Assembly: GCA_005281725.1 (NCBI GenBank)
Contig: SSBO01000012.1
Span: forward strand, 5,285,564-5,349,563
Direction: 5' to 3'
Origin: Wuchereria bancrofti
Lineage: Eukaryota > Nematoda > Chromadorea > Rhabditida > Onchocercidae
Length of the DNA: 64,000 nucleotides
In this document: one piece after another, positions 36,278-48,500 of the stretch
Position numbering within the stretch: position 1 is the first letter of the stretch
Layout: each line of letters opens with the position of its first letter
Made by a program: the position numbers and the translations under genes
Notes under the pieces: model-generated
Databases searched by the model: none
Seen by the model: the letters and a program-made list of their open reading frames with translations, nothing else
Told to the model about the DNA's origin: nothing

Positions 36278-37741
36278 TCTCTCACTATTTTCATGCTTTC
36301 ATTAAAACATTGATTTATATTTAGATATAACGTTTGGGAATACGTCAGGAGGCCTAATTAACGTGATAGTGAATTTACACAAAATTAATTAAAAGGCCAA
36401 AGTAAGAAGGGATGGAAACATTGATTACTTTAGTAAAAGTTTGTTGGCCATTGGTTATCAGAATGTTGTATGTAGATTATTATCATATTAGCACATCAGT
36501 TGCAAAAATGAATTTGGTGAATCTTACATTAAGAATTTTATTTACGACGAAATAATTTTCAAAACAGACCTGTGGAATTCCAAGAATTTCGACTGAATGA
36601 ATGTTATAATAAAATTGTTAAACAAATGTATGCCTCACATCACATCACATAAAAGCATTAAATTAAAAAAGAATGATTAGAAATTAACTATTATTCAGTG
36701 ACCAGTCATACTAACCGAGTATTGATTGAAAATGAAGAGCTTTCCTGTTGGATTTCATTTCGGACATTAAAGCAATTACTTTTTAGTAATGAGTCGGTTA
36801 ATAAATTGGAAATTGAGAGAAAGTTAATTAAGCAAGAAACAAATAAACAGACAATGAGGTAGTTGTCGGCGAATGTTGAGTGTAGCAAATGTTAAAAATT
36901 TGCTAAACCTCGAACAGAGAAATTGCTAGGCAATTAAAAAACGAGCAGAGAAGAGATGGCAACACACTGATGGACAGTTTTACAGCCAAAGCATCAATCG
37001 ATTGTGAATTCATTTAGTTATCTGGATAACACTTACTTCGTTTGATACGAGAGTAGAAATGGAAGCTGTCCGGGTCGTTAACTTGAATAAACAAAAAGAA
37101 GGGTGTTGGTCTAGTATTTTCAAAAAAAGCAATAAGTCCAAAGTTAGAAATTTTAGACAACATATCAATCTTTTCCACTAAATATACACAGAAAGGTATC
37201 ACGGTTTAATATTACGGAGAGGGATGTTTGTTTGCAAGTCATAATTAATTTCGATAAACGCCACGAAACATTTCCACACAAATTCGATAGGCCGATTGGT
37301 AATTTTCGGATTATTCTTTAACTAATTTCTGACGTCTTCCTTCTCTTTTCTCTTCTTCTCTTCCATGAACTTTTTCAAAATCAATCTCATCTTCTCTTGA
37401 AGGGGAACTAATAAAATTATAAAATGAGATATTAAAAGGAAAATTAATTTCTCCTGTGAAAACTTTTGTTTTCATATTTGCATTCATTCTTACTTATACT
37501 GTTATGACTCCTGTAATTGTTTAGCAAAAAATATCACTTTTATAACAACACAACTATTAAAAATAACGGAAATTTGTGTGTCAATCAGGAAAAAAGCAAC
37601 GAAATCATAGTCAACAAAACATTTGAGAAATCTAACACATTTTCGCAGTAATTTGTAACATATAACCATATGCAACACAATTCATGCTTTTCTATAAATT
37701 TTGTTCCGGAATCAGAGCAATTAGCTTTCAGCTTTCCGCTT
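36278..37741. other. Intergenic region between the two minus-strand genes
   Basis: Contains the upstream region of the nicotinic receptor and the 3' flank of the zinc-finger gene. No exon chain or recognisable element seen. Open frames at 36706-36888 and 37014-37202 have no family motif. Confidence 0.55.
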
Positions 37742-40700
37742 TCAGCATTTTTGTACAGAGTCATGCAATAATGGTTGCAGCGGGACATCCGGAAAGCAGG
37801 CTGTAAACAGCGCAGAGCACTGTCGAGATACTGACTCTGTCATTCTGAAATAATAGTGAAAACTTTTTTTTTCCTAGCGTTTTTAGTGATATTTGTGATT
37901 TAAATCTTATGGAACATTTCAGGTAAACGCTCGTAATATTTCTATATAAAAATGTGGCCCAAGAGATTACCAAGATTATTTGGTCAATCATTTGTTTCCA
38001 TATAAACTGCATTCTCTCGGTTAAGTGTAATCCCCCATATGACAATCTAGAATTCTTGTGAAGAAAGTTACCTGTCAACAAGAGTAGCTTGCAAGTGATC
38101 GTGAGAAACATGGTCCTGGATTGTTACCCTGTCCACATGGGCGAATTTGCATACTGAACATTCATAAGGTAGTAAGCTTAAATGCTGCTTGACATGTTTG
38201 TACAAGACTAAATATTCGTCCTCGAATACCTCTTGGCAAAAGCTGCAAGTTTTCCGTGATGTCGGTGGATGTATTATTGATTGTACACGTGTCTGGAACG
38301 GTGAAATGATCAATTTAGTGATGAAATAATTTTCGTCAGCTCTACAGCGCAAAACAAATCAGAATTCAGTTTAAGCCTTAAGTGGTTGATAAAGAAGAGA
38401 ACCTGTGAAGGACTATTTTTTGGTGCAGCTGCTAGAAGATTGGTTAATGTTATGCAATTTGACGAATTGTGTTCTTCTGCATGGAAAACAAATGGTTGAC
38501 ATTCAAGATTGGTTACTGGAAAATTAGACATGCTCATTAGATCTTTGAAATGAGACGCATCTCTCGAAGGAATAGGCGCCGTTGGAAGCAGCAGCGCAAC
38601 ATCATTGGATGGTGCTGGAGTTTGAAGCGTTAAATTCAAGGGAAGTATAGCTGTAAGTAGTGATGACGTTGGCTTAAGACCTGGAGAACTGAACGTTTTA
38701 AACGTGGACGTTAAAGTTGACATCGATAAGGCAGTATTTTGCATAACTGAAGGAACAGAACAGGTAGATGGAACACACCAGTTTGTTTCTGTTAATGATT
38801 TCAATAATGGAGACTGTGATACTGGTGATCGCCGAAAAATATGAAATGAAGAAAGATGATCCGAAAAATGACTGGGAAAACATCGAAATGCGATCTGCAA
38901 TAAGTCAATGTAGCATCAGAAGACTCATTTCAGGAGGTCGTGGCTAGAGTCTTTCACTGGTATGTGTATTTAATGTAGTGCTGGTTCATGGTTTTACCGA
39001 TTTTTTCTAAAAGTATTGAGTGTGTATGCATATGGGAAATAGAACGAGTCAGTCTTATCAGGCGTATCTGTCATTAAAGATAGAACCTTGCTACAGAGCT
39101 GAATCAGATTTTCCATTTATATATTTTACTATTTATTTTAAAAAGAAAGACAAGAACCCTCCATAACTCAAATCGTTCATACCAATGGTCCTTCGCAATT
39201 AAGTAGGATTATTAATAGGATTAGAATTACGTAATAACTTGCTTCAGCATTTCTCGTTAATATGGCGTGGGAGGCTATAAGAACTTATGATATAAGTTTT
39301 CAACTTTCATTTAATCCATCCTTGTCGAGCTTTCGATAGCTCATAAATATAAAACGGATATTAAACGAACTCTGCAAAACTCTTTTTTCAGAGATGGATC
39401 CAATTCTATGATATCTGTTGGAGTCTGCTTATACTTGTGAACTTCCTTCATATGTCGTGTTAAGAAATTTTTTGAATGATGCTTCAGTGTGCAATATCCA
39501 ACAGAACAACTGCAAGTGAATATCATACAAAAGCATGGCTTCGTTCTCTTCGACTAACGCTTTTACTCTCAGTTCAATTAAGCATGCATCGCTATTTTCC
39601 TACTTCGCTTTTATTTTTTCAGAGCTGAGTTTAAACTAAATCTGAAGTCTATTTGTCATTATGAAATATGAATTTGAATGAATCAATTTAACCGGTAAGA
39701 TGGCTGCGTTAGGTGTGATCGAGTATGTTCTTCCATAACCGTTACATGTGAAAGCACAAAACCATTACAGATCTGCAAAACAAAATTGCAGGGCTCACAG
39801 ATTAAAAGAGTTTCCACCTATCAATACTTTTTTTGATATTTGGGATTAAATGATTCCAAGAACTATAAGGATTAAACCTTTCGTACGTTGGGCTAGTAGC
39901 ACAGTTTTCAAGATTGAAAAGGTTTGCATTTGCAAATTAAACAACGTTGAATTCGGATCAATGTTCATTCAGATTAGAAGAACGTGAGTGCTGGTTTATG
40001 AAAATTCCCGGTCCGAACAACGATGCTTGTAGGACTAACGTTGAATCTGGATGTATTTGGTAACCTTAACTTCTCAACAACTTGATTCAAAACGAAACCA
40101 TGGGAAAATTTCCCGAAGAACTAGCTTCGGAACTTTTTACAGCACAGACAACATCCGATCTTTGAGAATCTCTTAACGACTGATGAATTTTTTTTTTACA
40201 TATTGAACATAGTGAACCTAACAAAAATGGTCACAAACCACCTGATAAAATTTGGTACAAATGGCCGTTTTGCAAAAGACCAAATAAAACGATCATACTC
40301 CCGAAATCTCCTGTCTTAAGAACTACATCAATTTCATTCTATCGATCTTTATCTATAATCTTGTTCGGAACAATAAGAACTACATCGTAAAGAATTACTG
40401 AAACTGGAAGAAAGTGAATAACAGAACAATCTTTCGTTGTCATAAGTATATTTACATATTGAACCTAAGAAAGTTGGAAATTTTAAGATAGGAAGGATGT
40501 GAAAATCCTAGATGAGATAATAACAGTAGATAACCTACACCAGTATTTGAGCTTGTGCAAGAATATAGCGGAAAGATTAACAGCCAAGCTGACTGTCAAC
40601 TGTCTTTCTATGGTAACAAAATGTTAATCCATAAACGTTGTTTTTGAAAAATACTAAGTCATTGTTTTCTAGTTTTACCATTGTTGTCGCTTATAGAATG

Positions 40701-43700
40701 TTCTGGTTAGAAGTTATAATCATTTATAATGAAGTTTGTAGAAGTGAATGATATGTTTTACCAAATCTGCAAATAGAAAAAGACGAAAACTCTATTAAGA
40801 GTATGTGAAATACTGTCTATAATTAAAACGATAATTAGAATCATCACAATAACATGAAGAAATTCACTGTCCCCAATTAAAAAAGGATTTCAATGCATAT
40901 ATATAATAATATAACATTTGCTATTTATACTATATTAGATTTTGAAGGCGATATGTTGCTGTAATGAGAAGGAATGATATCAGAAAAGAATAAGCTGGTT
41001 TCGAATTCATTCAATCCATAGTACATTAGGGTCATTTATCATATGTTTGGTGTTGACTGATTACTGTTGCACACTACAATTGCTACCGACGAAATTCAGA
41101 TTTCGAAGTTCAGATTTTACTTCAAACAGTGTCATTTACAACACATGAATCTAAAAAATAATATGAACGTCAAGATGTTGTCCACAAATAACAAAAAAAA
41201 TTTCAAATTATTTTGGATATATCTGTAGTTCGTCCAGTGTTTAAACGCATACTTTTTAAATTTGTCACTGATAAGTTAATGAAACATAAAACTCATATGA
41301 GAATGTAATTGCGCTGCATCTGTCAGGAAAAAATTTGTATGCATTTTTTTATGACTTTTGTATGCTAATGATATCAAAATCCGAAATTTAAAAATAAAAA
41401 TAACGATGCTTTTCATTCAGTCAAAACAATAACTTTCTCATTCGATTTACGAAATATTTTTTTAATTTAAATCATTACGTTATTTAGAACAAATGCTGTC
41501 GGACAAGAATTTCACCAATGGATTTGAATATGTTGATTATTCCGTAAAAACAAAAAAGAAAAAAAAAACAGGAAGAGTACAAGAAGGTTAGCCATCCGTG
41601 AGAATGCTCTGATTATTAAGAAGAATAAAGCTACTTCAAACCTTAAATCGTATTTATGCTTCCGAATCAAAAACACAAGTGACCCATATAAACTTGGAAG
41701 TCCAATGAGGTGTAACAGAGACAAATTAACAAAAAATTGGGAGAACCAACAGTTTTATAGTTCTGGTAAAATGATGTGAAACATCAATAAACATCGCTGT
41801 AGGGAAAGAAATACTAAATGTTCAAGTAAACTGTTCTGCTTATAAGGAACAAAGACTTGAGACATTCGAAATTATACTTGGAAAGTGAGGTCGGAAGTAC
41901 CAGAAATCAAACGACAAAAGGGTTTATTAAAGAGTTCTCGCTTACGAGTAAGCTTATGTGAATTATTCGTTGGATCGTAACATTTGCGAATTGATAACTT
42001 AAATGTCAATCTTCCACTAAATGTGCACCATTTTGTAATAGGCTGGTTACATTCACCGTACTTTAGTTGAGAACCGGTGAACTATTGTCAAGTGTAGATA
42101 ATAGATGATATGAAACTTGCTCACTCATCAAAGCAACTTTCTTTCATGTTAACATCACAAGAAAGTCCCACCTGACATTTCACTTCACGATTTGAAACTT
42201 CACTAAAGTCAGGTACAATGCCCATTTTCAACGAATCTTCGATAATTAGACTTTTTTCTGCTCGTTGTATGTTGTACAACTTTGGACGATACTGCAATAT
42301 GACATTCCTTTTTTTTTTCTTTTTTTCGAGAAAAGAAAAGAAAAAACAATCAACAGAAAAATAAACTTCTTTCACTCTAACAAGTTCTTGAAAAAAAGCT
42401 TTAATCATTTTTTTTTCCTGACTAAATCAAATGAAAATAGTGTGAAATGATTTTAACCTGTCTAGAATATTTGCTAAGCAATGCCTCTTCAATTTTGACA
42501 AAACTACTGGGTTTCGCAGATGCGGATGCTTTATCATTTTGAACAGCTTCTTGATGTGCACGTTTCAACACATCTCGAGTATGTTCAACACATCGTTCTG
42601 CAATGTTCCATGCCCTACAACGGAATTTAATCATTCATATGCTCCTATTCATATAACACTGTAATATTTGACTATATCAATTTCAAATTTATCTAAGTTC
42701 AGCACAACTGCAAAACCCACTCATGTTCCAGTTCAGTATTTATATCCCGGATAACTTCAGCTCTGCCACCATGCACTTTTTTGATATGCAGCATAATAAA
42801 TATTTCTTTTCGATTATCGTATCCACAAAAACTGCATTTATATGGGCGGTACTGTAGGTGCGATTCGACGTGCATATACCTAAAATCCACTCATCTAAGG
42901 ATTTTCGGATTTTCTGAATTATTCTTAACATGCAATGGAAAATTCTGAAAATTATTCTTAGGGTGAAAAATTCTGATTGTTTTCTCGAAAGGATTGTACC
43001 TTTTTCTTTTACCATATTCCTCGAAAATTTTAATGAAAATTTATTGTAAACTGTAGAATGTCACTGTAGAATTTTTCTTTTTTTAATAACATTAATAACA
43101 AACTTATTTCTTATTTTTTTAGACAATTCATTTAAAGACCTTCTTCAAATAGTCCTCGCATGTCGTTTCATTCATCCCCAATTCTTTTCCGCTTTTTTTC
43201 AAAACTTTTTTATCCCATATTTTCCTCGGTGAAAGTGATTTCACTTTTCAAAATTACCTATGTGCATAACTCGTTAATGTGTTAAGATTACAGTGAAGAT
43301 AAAATAATTGAGAATGCGTGTATTCGTGGAAAAAGAAGAATTCAGAATAAACATTTATATATCAATAAGTTTATAAATAAGGAAAAAGAATCTCGGCATT
43401 TAAAAATAGAATGTGAAGTAACAGAAACGATACCTGTTTCTGGAACACACCCATTCTCGGCAAAGTAAGCATTGAATATTCGGATAGTAAGCCGCATCGT
43501 TGTGCTTTGTTAATTTAGGAGTTGTTAAACGTTTTGCAATTTGCTTATTTGCGGCGAACGAACAGATATTTTCACCAATTCGCTTATCATTATTTTGCAG
43601 TTTGTACATACTTCTATAATTGACACCCATTATCACAGAATTGCTGTTCCTGGCATCTCCATTGTTGTCTACATATCGTCTCCTTTTATAATTTGACACC

Positions 43701-45502
43701 GGCAATGTTTTGCTTTCATCTTCATTCCATTCCACATCTGAAATAATTTCCAGTTTCAACGAACGTTTATACATTCACTATCAGCAAACACTGTGTTACA
43801 TAATGATAATGAACAGAACTGCATACAGAGAGAAATGAGAAGATGGGCATGAAATTCCTAATTTCACCTCCTCCTTCTTTTAGCAATAAAGTAAGCTTTT
43901 TTTAAACGCTTGCTTTATTGCCAAATCAAAAAGGGTAAAAAATTTTATTGCATAACACATAGAAATTTGCTCACAGATTGTTTCCCGTCTTTTAGACAAA
44001 GACAAATTGACAGGTTTATCAGTTTCAACACCGTCCATGTGTGATTTTAATTCTTTGTGATATCCTGAAAATCGGTAGTTGGCGATTTTTCGGTACACGA
44101 ACTGTGCGTGAATGGTGTGTAGAAATGGTGAAATCCGATAAGGCGGAGTTGTCATGGTGCCGTAATTTTATGGAGGAAGATTCCTATCTAACAAACTTCT
44201 GTGTCAGAAATGAGGAGATATGCAAGCGAGAGTGGAAACAGGACAAGTTGAACGCGCTGATTTAGTTTACTGTTTTCCACTTGTTTTGACAAGTGCTCAT
44301 TTTTCAGATTAAATAGATCTCCTTTCGGTTGTACATAATATTCACTTGAGATAATGTCCTGTTTTGAATCTGAACGCTGAACGAACACGCGATTATATCT
44401 GTTTGCTCGTAATGCTATGAGAAATATGTGTTTTTGAAGCTGTTTCTGGTATTTCGGATATTTCAAACTCTTTATGAAACTTAATGGCAAGTCATAAAAA
44501 ACAAACTTTTGGGATAAAGACGACCTGCACAACCGGCATAGGCTACTGGTGTTTCATTTTTCACTTCTATATCTCGCCTGCTTCGTTTTACCAAATCTGA
44601 ATAACGAAATTGGAAAATTTGCATATTATATAACTGAAGAATGGATTACGATGTAGTCCATTCCCTAACTGAATGCTTTTGCATTTAAAATAGCTTCTGA
44701 TTGCACGTTTATTGGATGTTTATACAATGCACTTTCGATTTAATTATTTTTCCCGATCTTTCATTTCCAAGTTTTTTGCAATCCACTTTTCTACAAAACA
44801 TTAAAAATATGTTTGCATTTTAAGAAATCCTTGAAAAGAATAGCAAAGGAAATAAAAGTGTAGAAGGGATAACGAAACGAATGGTTCTTCTATTGAGATA
44901 ATCAAGTGAAAGGAAAAGAGAAAATGCCCCGACGAAGTAACCAAACAATAGTGAAATGAAATTACACCTACATACGAACAACATATTTTTCAAAACAATT
45001 TGGTCACCGTGAAAGGAGCACTAGAAAATATTCATGCTCATGATCCAGACCCTTCAAAACATTTACAAATAAAATATTAGAACTTTTACAATTAAAAAAA
45101 TATTAAAAAATACTTCGCCAAAATTCAACCAAAAAAGAAAGGGCTTAAAATCAAGTTTAAAATTATGTGGATCATTGGATTAGTGTAACTGTCCTCGACG
45201 GAGCTTGTTCACAGGTCAACATTGGTTGGACAGTGTTTTGAAAGGAAGTAGATATGAGGCGCCCAAGACCCTCACACATTTAAGATAGAAAGCATACTGA
45301 GAGGTTGATTCTCGACATCATTTGTTGAGACACTTGTGCTCCCCAAATTATACGACTTGCTGTATAATTCAGGAAACTTCCGCAGCAACCATTCCTCCAG
45401 GACTGCGCCGCGCTTTCGACCATTGCTATTTGTCATTTCAAGGTTGGAAGTTGTCACAGAGTCAAATGATTTTGAATTAAGCAGTGTTTTCAATGAGCTC
45501 AT
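37742..45502 (-). CDS. Multi-finger C2H2 zinc-finger protein, probable transcription regulator
   Basis: Twelve exons close in frame to 756 aa: 45502-45298, 44596-44507, 44414-44271, 44064-43975, 43737-43434, 42879-42721, 42614-42458, 42291-42125, 39509-39371, 38894-38403, 38292-38072, 37844-37742. Fingers: IQCLLCREWVCSRNRY split by an intron before MHVESH; YKCSFCGYDNRK to HIKKVH; a looser CSVGYCTLKHHSKN to HMKEVH; then CSFCQEVFEDEY to HVKQH and YECSVCKFAHVDR to HVSHDH. The first two lie near residues 263-315, the third near 440-463 and the last pair near 665-713. Between them are basic (SNYKRRRYVDNN, KRSRRD) and Ser/Thr/Pro-rich stretches (exon 38894-38403). The start at 45502 is the first in-frame ATG after a stop, but an AG sits 10 bases before it, so a further 5' exon is possible. 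A 2.6-kb intron (39510-42124) separates exons 8 and 9. I do not recognise the orthologue. Finger number and nuclear role are family inference. Confidence 0.85.
39510..42124 (-). other. Large 2.6-kb intron of the zinc-finger gene
   Basis: Joined by a GATGA|GTGAGC donor and a CACTTGCAG acceptor with matching phase. No nested gene supported on either strand; the open frame at 41512-41724 is unrecognised. It is much longer than the other introns in the gene, so regulatory content is possible but not visible. Confidence 0.5.
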
Positions 45503-48500
45503 TTTTCCCTGACGTTCCAAACATTATCTTTAAGTTGTTTATTTAATAATCTTAAGATTTACAAATATTCTACTTTCAATTTCTTAAATTTATAATTCTC
45601 TTATAAACAACAAGATCACCTGTAGAAAATCCGGATGTAACGGCTTCAAAAGAATCTAAAAAATGATGGAAACCACTGAAAAACAAATGAAGCCGTATAA
45701 TACTGTTTTAGGAATATGATGAAACTTTTAGGATGATTATGAAGTTTAGTCAATGACAAGTAAATCATTCAGATGAATGTCAGAGACACAACAGGAACAG
45801 TATATTTACTGTGCAAATGTTTAAAAGCAAGAGTGACAACAGGTTACCATCAAAAAACCAGAATGATGTGATTCTCAAATTTGGAGTACTATAATCAGCT
45901 GATTACTGCTTCTAATATACGTTTCTAGATGATCTGCATATTTTCATTAGTTTAAACAGGTTGCAGCAAGCCGTTTCGATTTTTAGTGGGCTCTTTTGCA
46001 TTTTAGATTGTTGGTACTATTAACTGCTGACAGTAGTCCCATTTACCTCACTGAACAAGTTCTAAGCTTGCATATTTTTAGGCCTGAAAATATTTGCAAA
46101 TGAAACAAGACATACTAGAACATAGCCACGTATAATATAACATAAATCACAAGTGGGCATATCTTCCTCCTATTCCTTGAGGTCATCGAAAAATTTTCCA
46201 AATGAGCAGCAATAAATAATAGGATTAGTAAAGCAATCTGTAAGACTGAAATTATTACATTCCTCAAGATGACTTCGTATTTGAAAAAAAAAAAGTGTCG
46301 ATAAAAAAAGGATAGAACCCTATTTAATACTCACTTGATAGTTGTAAAATTTGGAATGTGATATTCCAAAAAATTAAAATATTAATCTTTAGCAAAATAA
46401 TTTAATAAACCAGAGGATCATGATTGAAAAGGGACGTAAAAACATGTTTGATAAAAATGTAGGAACTTTTACAGTATTCGAAATGGGCAATTTCATAGTC
46501 ATAAAAACTTCGATTGGTTATTACGTTACAATGATTAGATTCTGAAAGCAAGGATTGGATTTGAAATGGTACCTCCAAATAATGAAGTTATTACCAAGTA
46601 AGTTGAGTAAGTAATCATATAAAAACTGTGGGAGCAGTGAGATACATTCGTGGACAAACACCTCCTAAGATGATAGTAAAAGTTTTAGAAATGCGAATGA
46701 TTTAGGGGAAAGATGTTCTTTAGATCGGATTTCAACATGGTATCTCCTTGAATTCTGCATTCTTCAGCTGCTTAATATTTTTGTAAAAGTCACTTATATT
46801 GGCGTATTCAGTAATATTGAGTAATGCATCACGTATATAATAGTTTTTGCAAAATATCAAGCAGCTGAAGAACACACAGTTCAACGAGATCTCATGTTGA
46901 AATCCGATCATTAAACTAATATCTTAGTAACGAACATGTTCTGTATTGAATTTCAATACACGTTCTATAAAATGGACCCTACTCTAAGTACATTCTAAGT
47001 ATATTCCGAATAGAGCATAAAACATTCATCAAACGTTACTTTTTGAGATGGAACATTAAAATTACTGGCATGAAACTGTAAAGTTAAATTGTAAGCATAT
47101 TGAACCTTGTATAACAATTTGAAAACTTAACAGCATTTAGAAGTGTAGGGGAGAAAAGGCCAGTTGATTATCTGGTCCAAAGTTGTACATCATGAAAATT
47201 GAATTCTTTAGAACCAGCTTCATTATTTAGAATACTTCTAAGGATCTGAAATTTCTACTCACAAGACCTTCATTCATTTTAAAAAAGATGTGATGATATG
47301 TAATGCTGGCTCTAATTCCGAGAATCGGAAGTACAGTTGTCACTATGATAGAGCTTCTCATCGAGATAGGAAAGTTGAAGACCTTCATGATCTACAACAA
47401 ATGAAAATAAAAGAAGTGCAAATGAAAATAAAAGTTAATTTGAAATTGAAACTGCACTAACGAATCGTTATGAAACGTCAGCTGAAAATATGTCCACAAA
47501 AAATAGGAATGCACAAACCAGCAACACAATGACCGTTTCAACTGATCATTTTGTGCCTTTGTCTGTGCAGTAGATCAAATTCCTCGGATTTCCATTTCTT
47601 CTTTATCTTCTCGTCTTTTTCATTATCAGAGTTTTTATACATGTACCTTGTCTACTACCAGTGCAAGACATACAGGTTAATACATTTATGAACTCAGTGA
47701 TATATTAATTTATCATATGAAATAATTGTGGAAATGAAATCTTCCACTAATAAATATGACAAATCTGATTCTTTACTTTATACTATGGCGCCGTTTACGG
47801 CAGTGCTAATTTAGGGTGCTGACAACAGATATTATTAGTGTTGGCGTTAATAGCGTTACAGTCGTCATCTCGGAGGTTAGGAAGAATTCTTGAATTACAG
47901 GTAAGTACGTACCACATTAGGAGTAATTTGAGGTTCTGAATAAAAAAAAGGTGCAGAGGTCGACAGGTCGTTATAATCATGTCCAGAATCAGGTTTTCTT
48001 AGCGTTTTTAGGTCACTGGTCAAACGAATACAATGAAAGACAAACAAAAGTAGTTTTGAATAGAATGGAGAAAGGGGTGAGAGTTCTCTCCTTTCTTCTT
48101 CAGTATCTTTCTCAGTGTTCACCCTTCCTACGCATCAATTCCCGTACATCAGGCACTGCACAACCGGTGTACATTTGAGAATTATTTGTTCGGAACCTGA
48201 GCGCATAGCACAACTCTACGTATCTCATCGACAAATGATTTGACCTGAATTTATCCGCTCCATAAAACGGTGCAACTATTTTGGCAGGCTTTCAGGAGTA
48301 TGCAGCACATTATATGGAATAACGTTCTTGCTGTAACTTTAATATTCAGCATAAGCTTTTTTGTCTTACTTTTGTGACTGCTTAGCATTTTCCTATAATA
48401 CTCCACTGAAACAATGAATACAAAAAGAAAATTGGATTTCATACAATAAATATGGTACTAGATTACTTTCAAAGATGCTAAGAACCCATCGATTAAATTG

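Noticed and set aside
44188..44532. Uninterrupted 114-codon minus-strand frame
   Set aside because: Better explained as two exons (44596-44507 and 44414-44271) with a 92-bp intron; that join keeps phase with both neighbours and avoids an upstream stop.
47795..48178. Overlapping open frames on both strands upstream of the zinc-finger gene
   Set aside because: No motif, and neither chain could be joined in phase to the zinc-finger first exon; probably chance.
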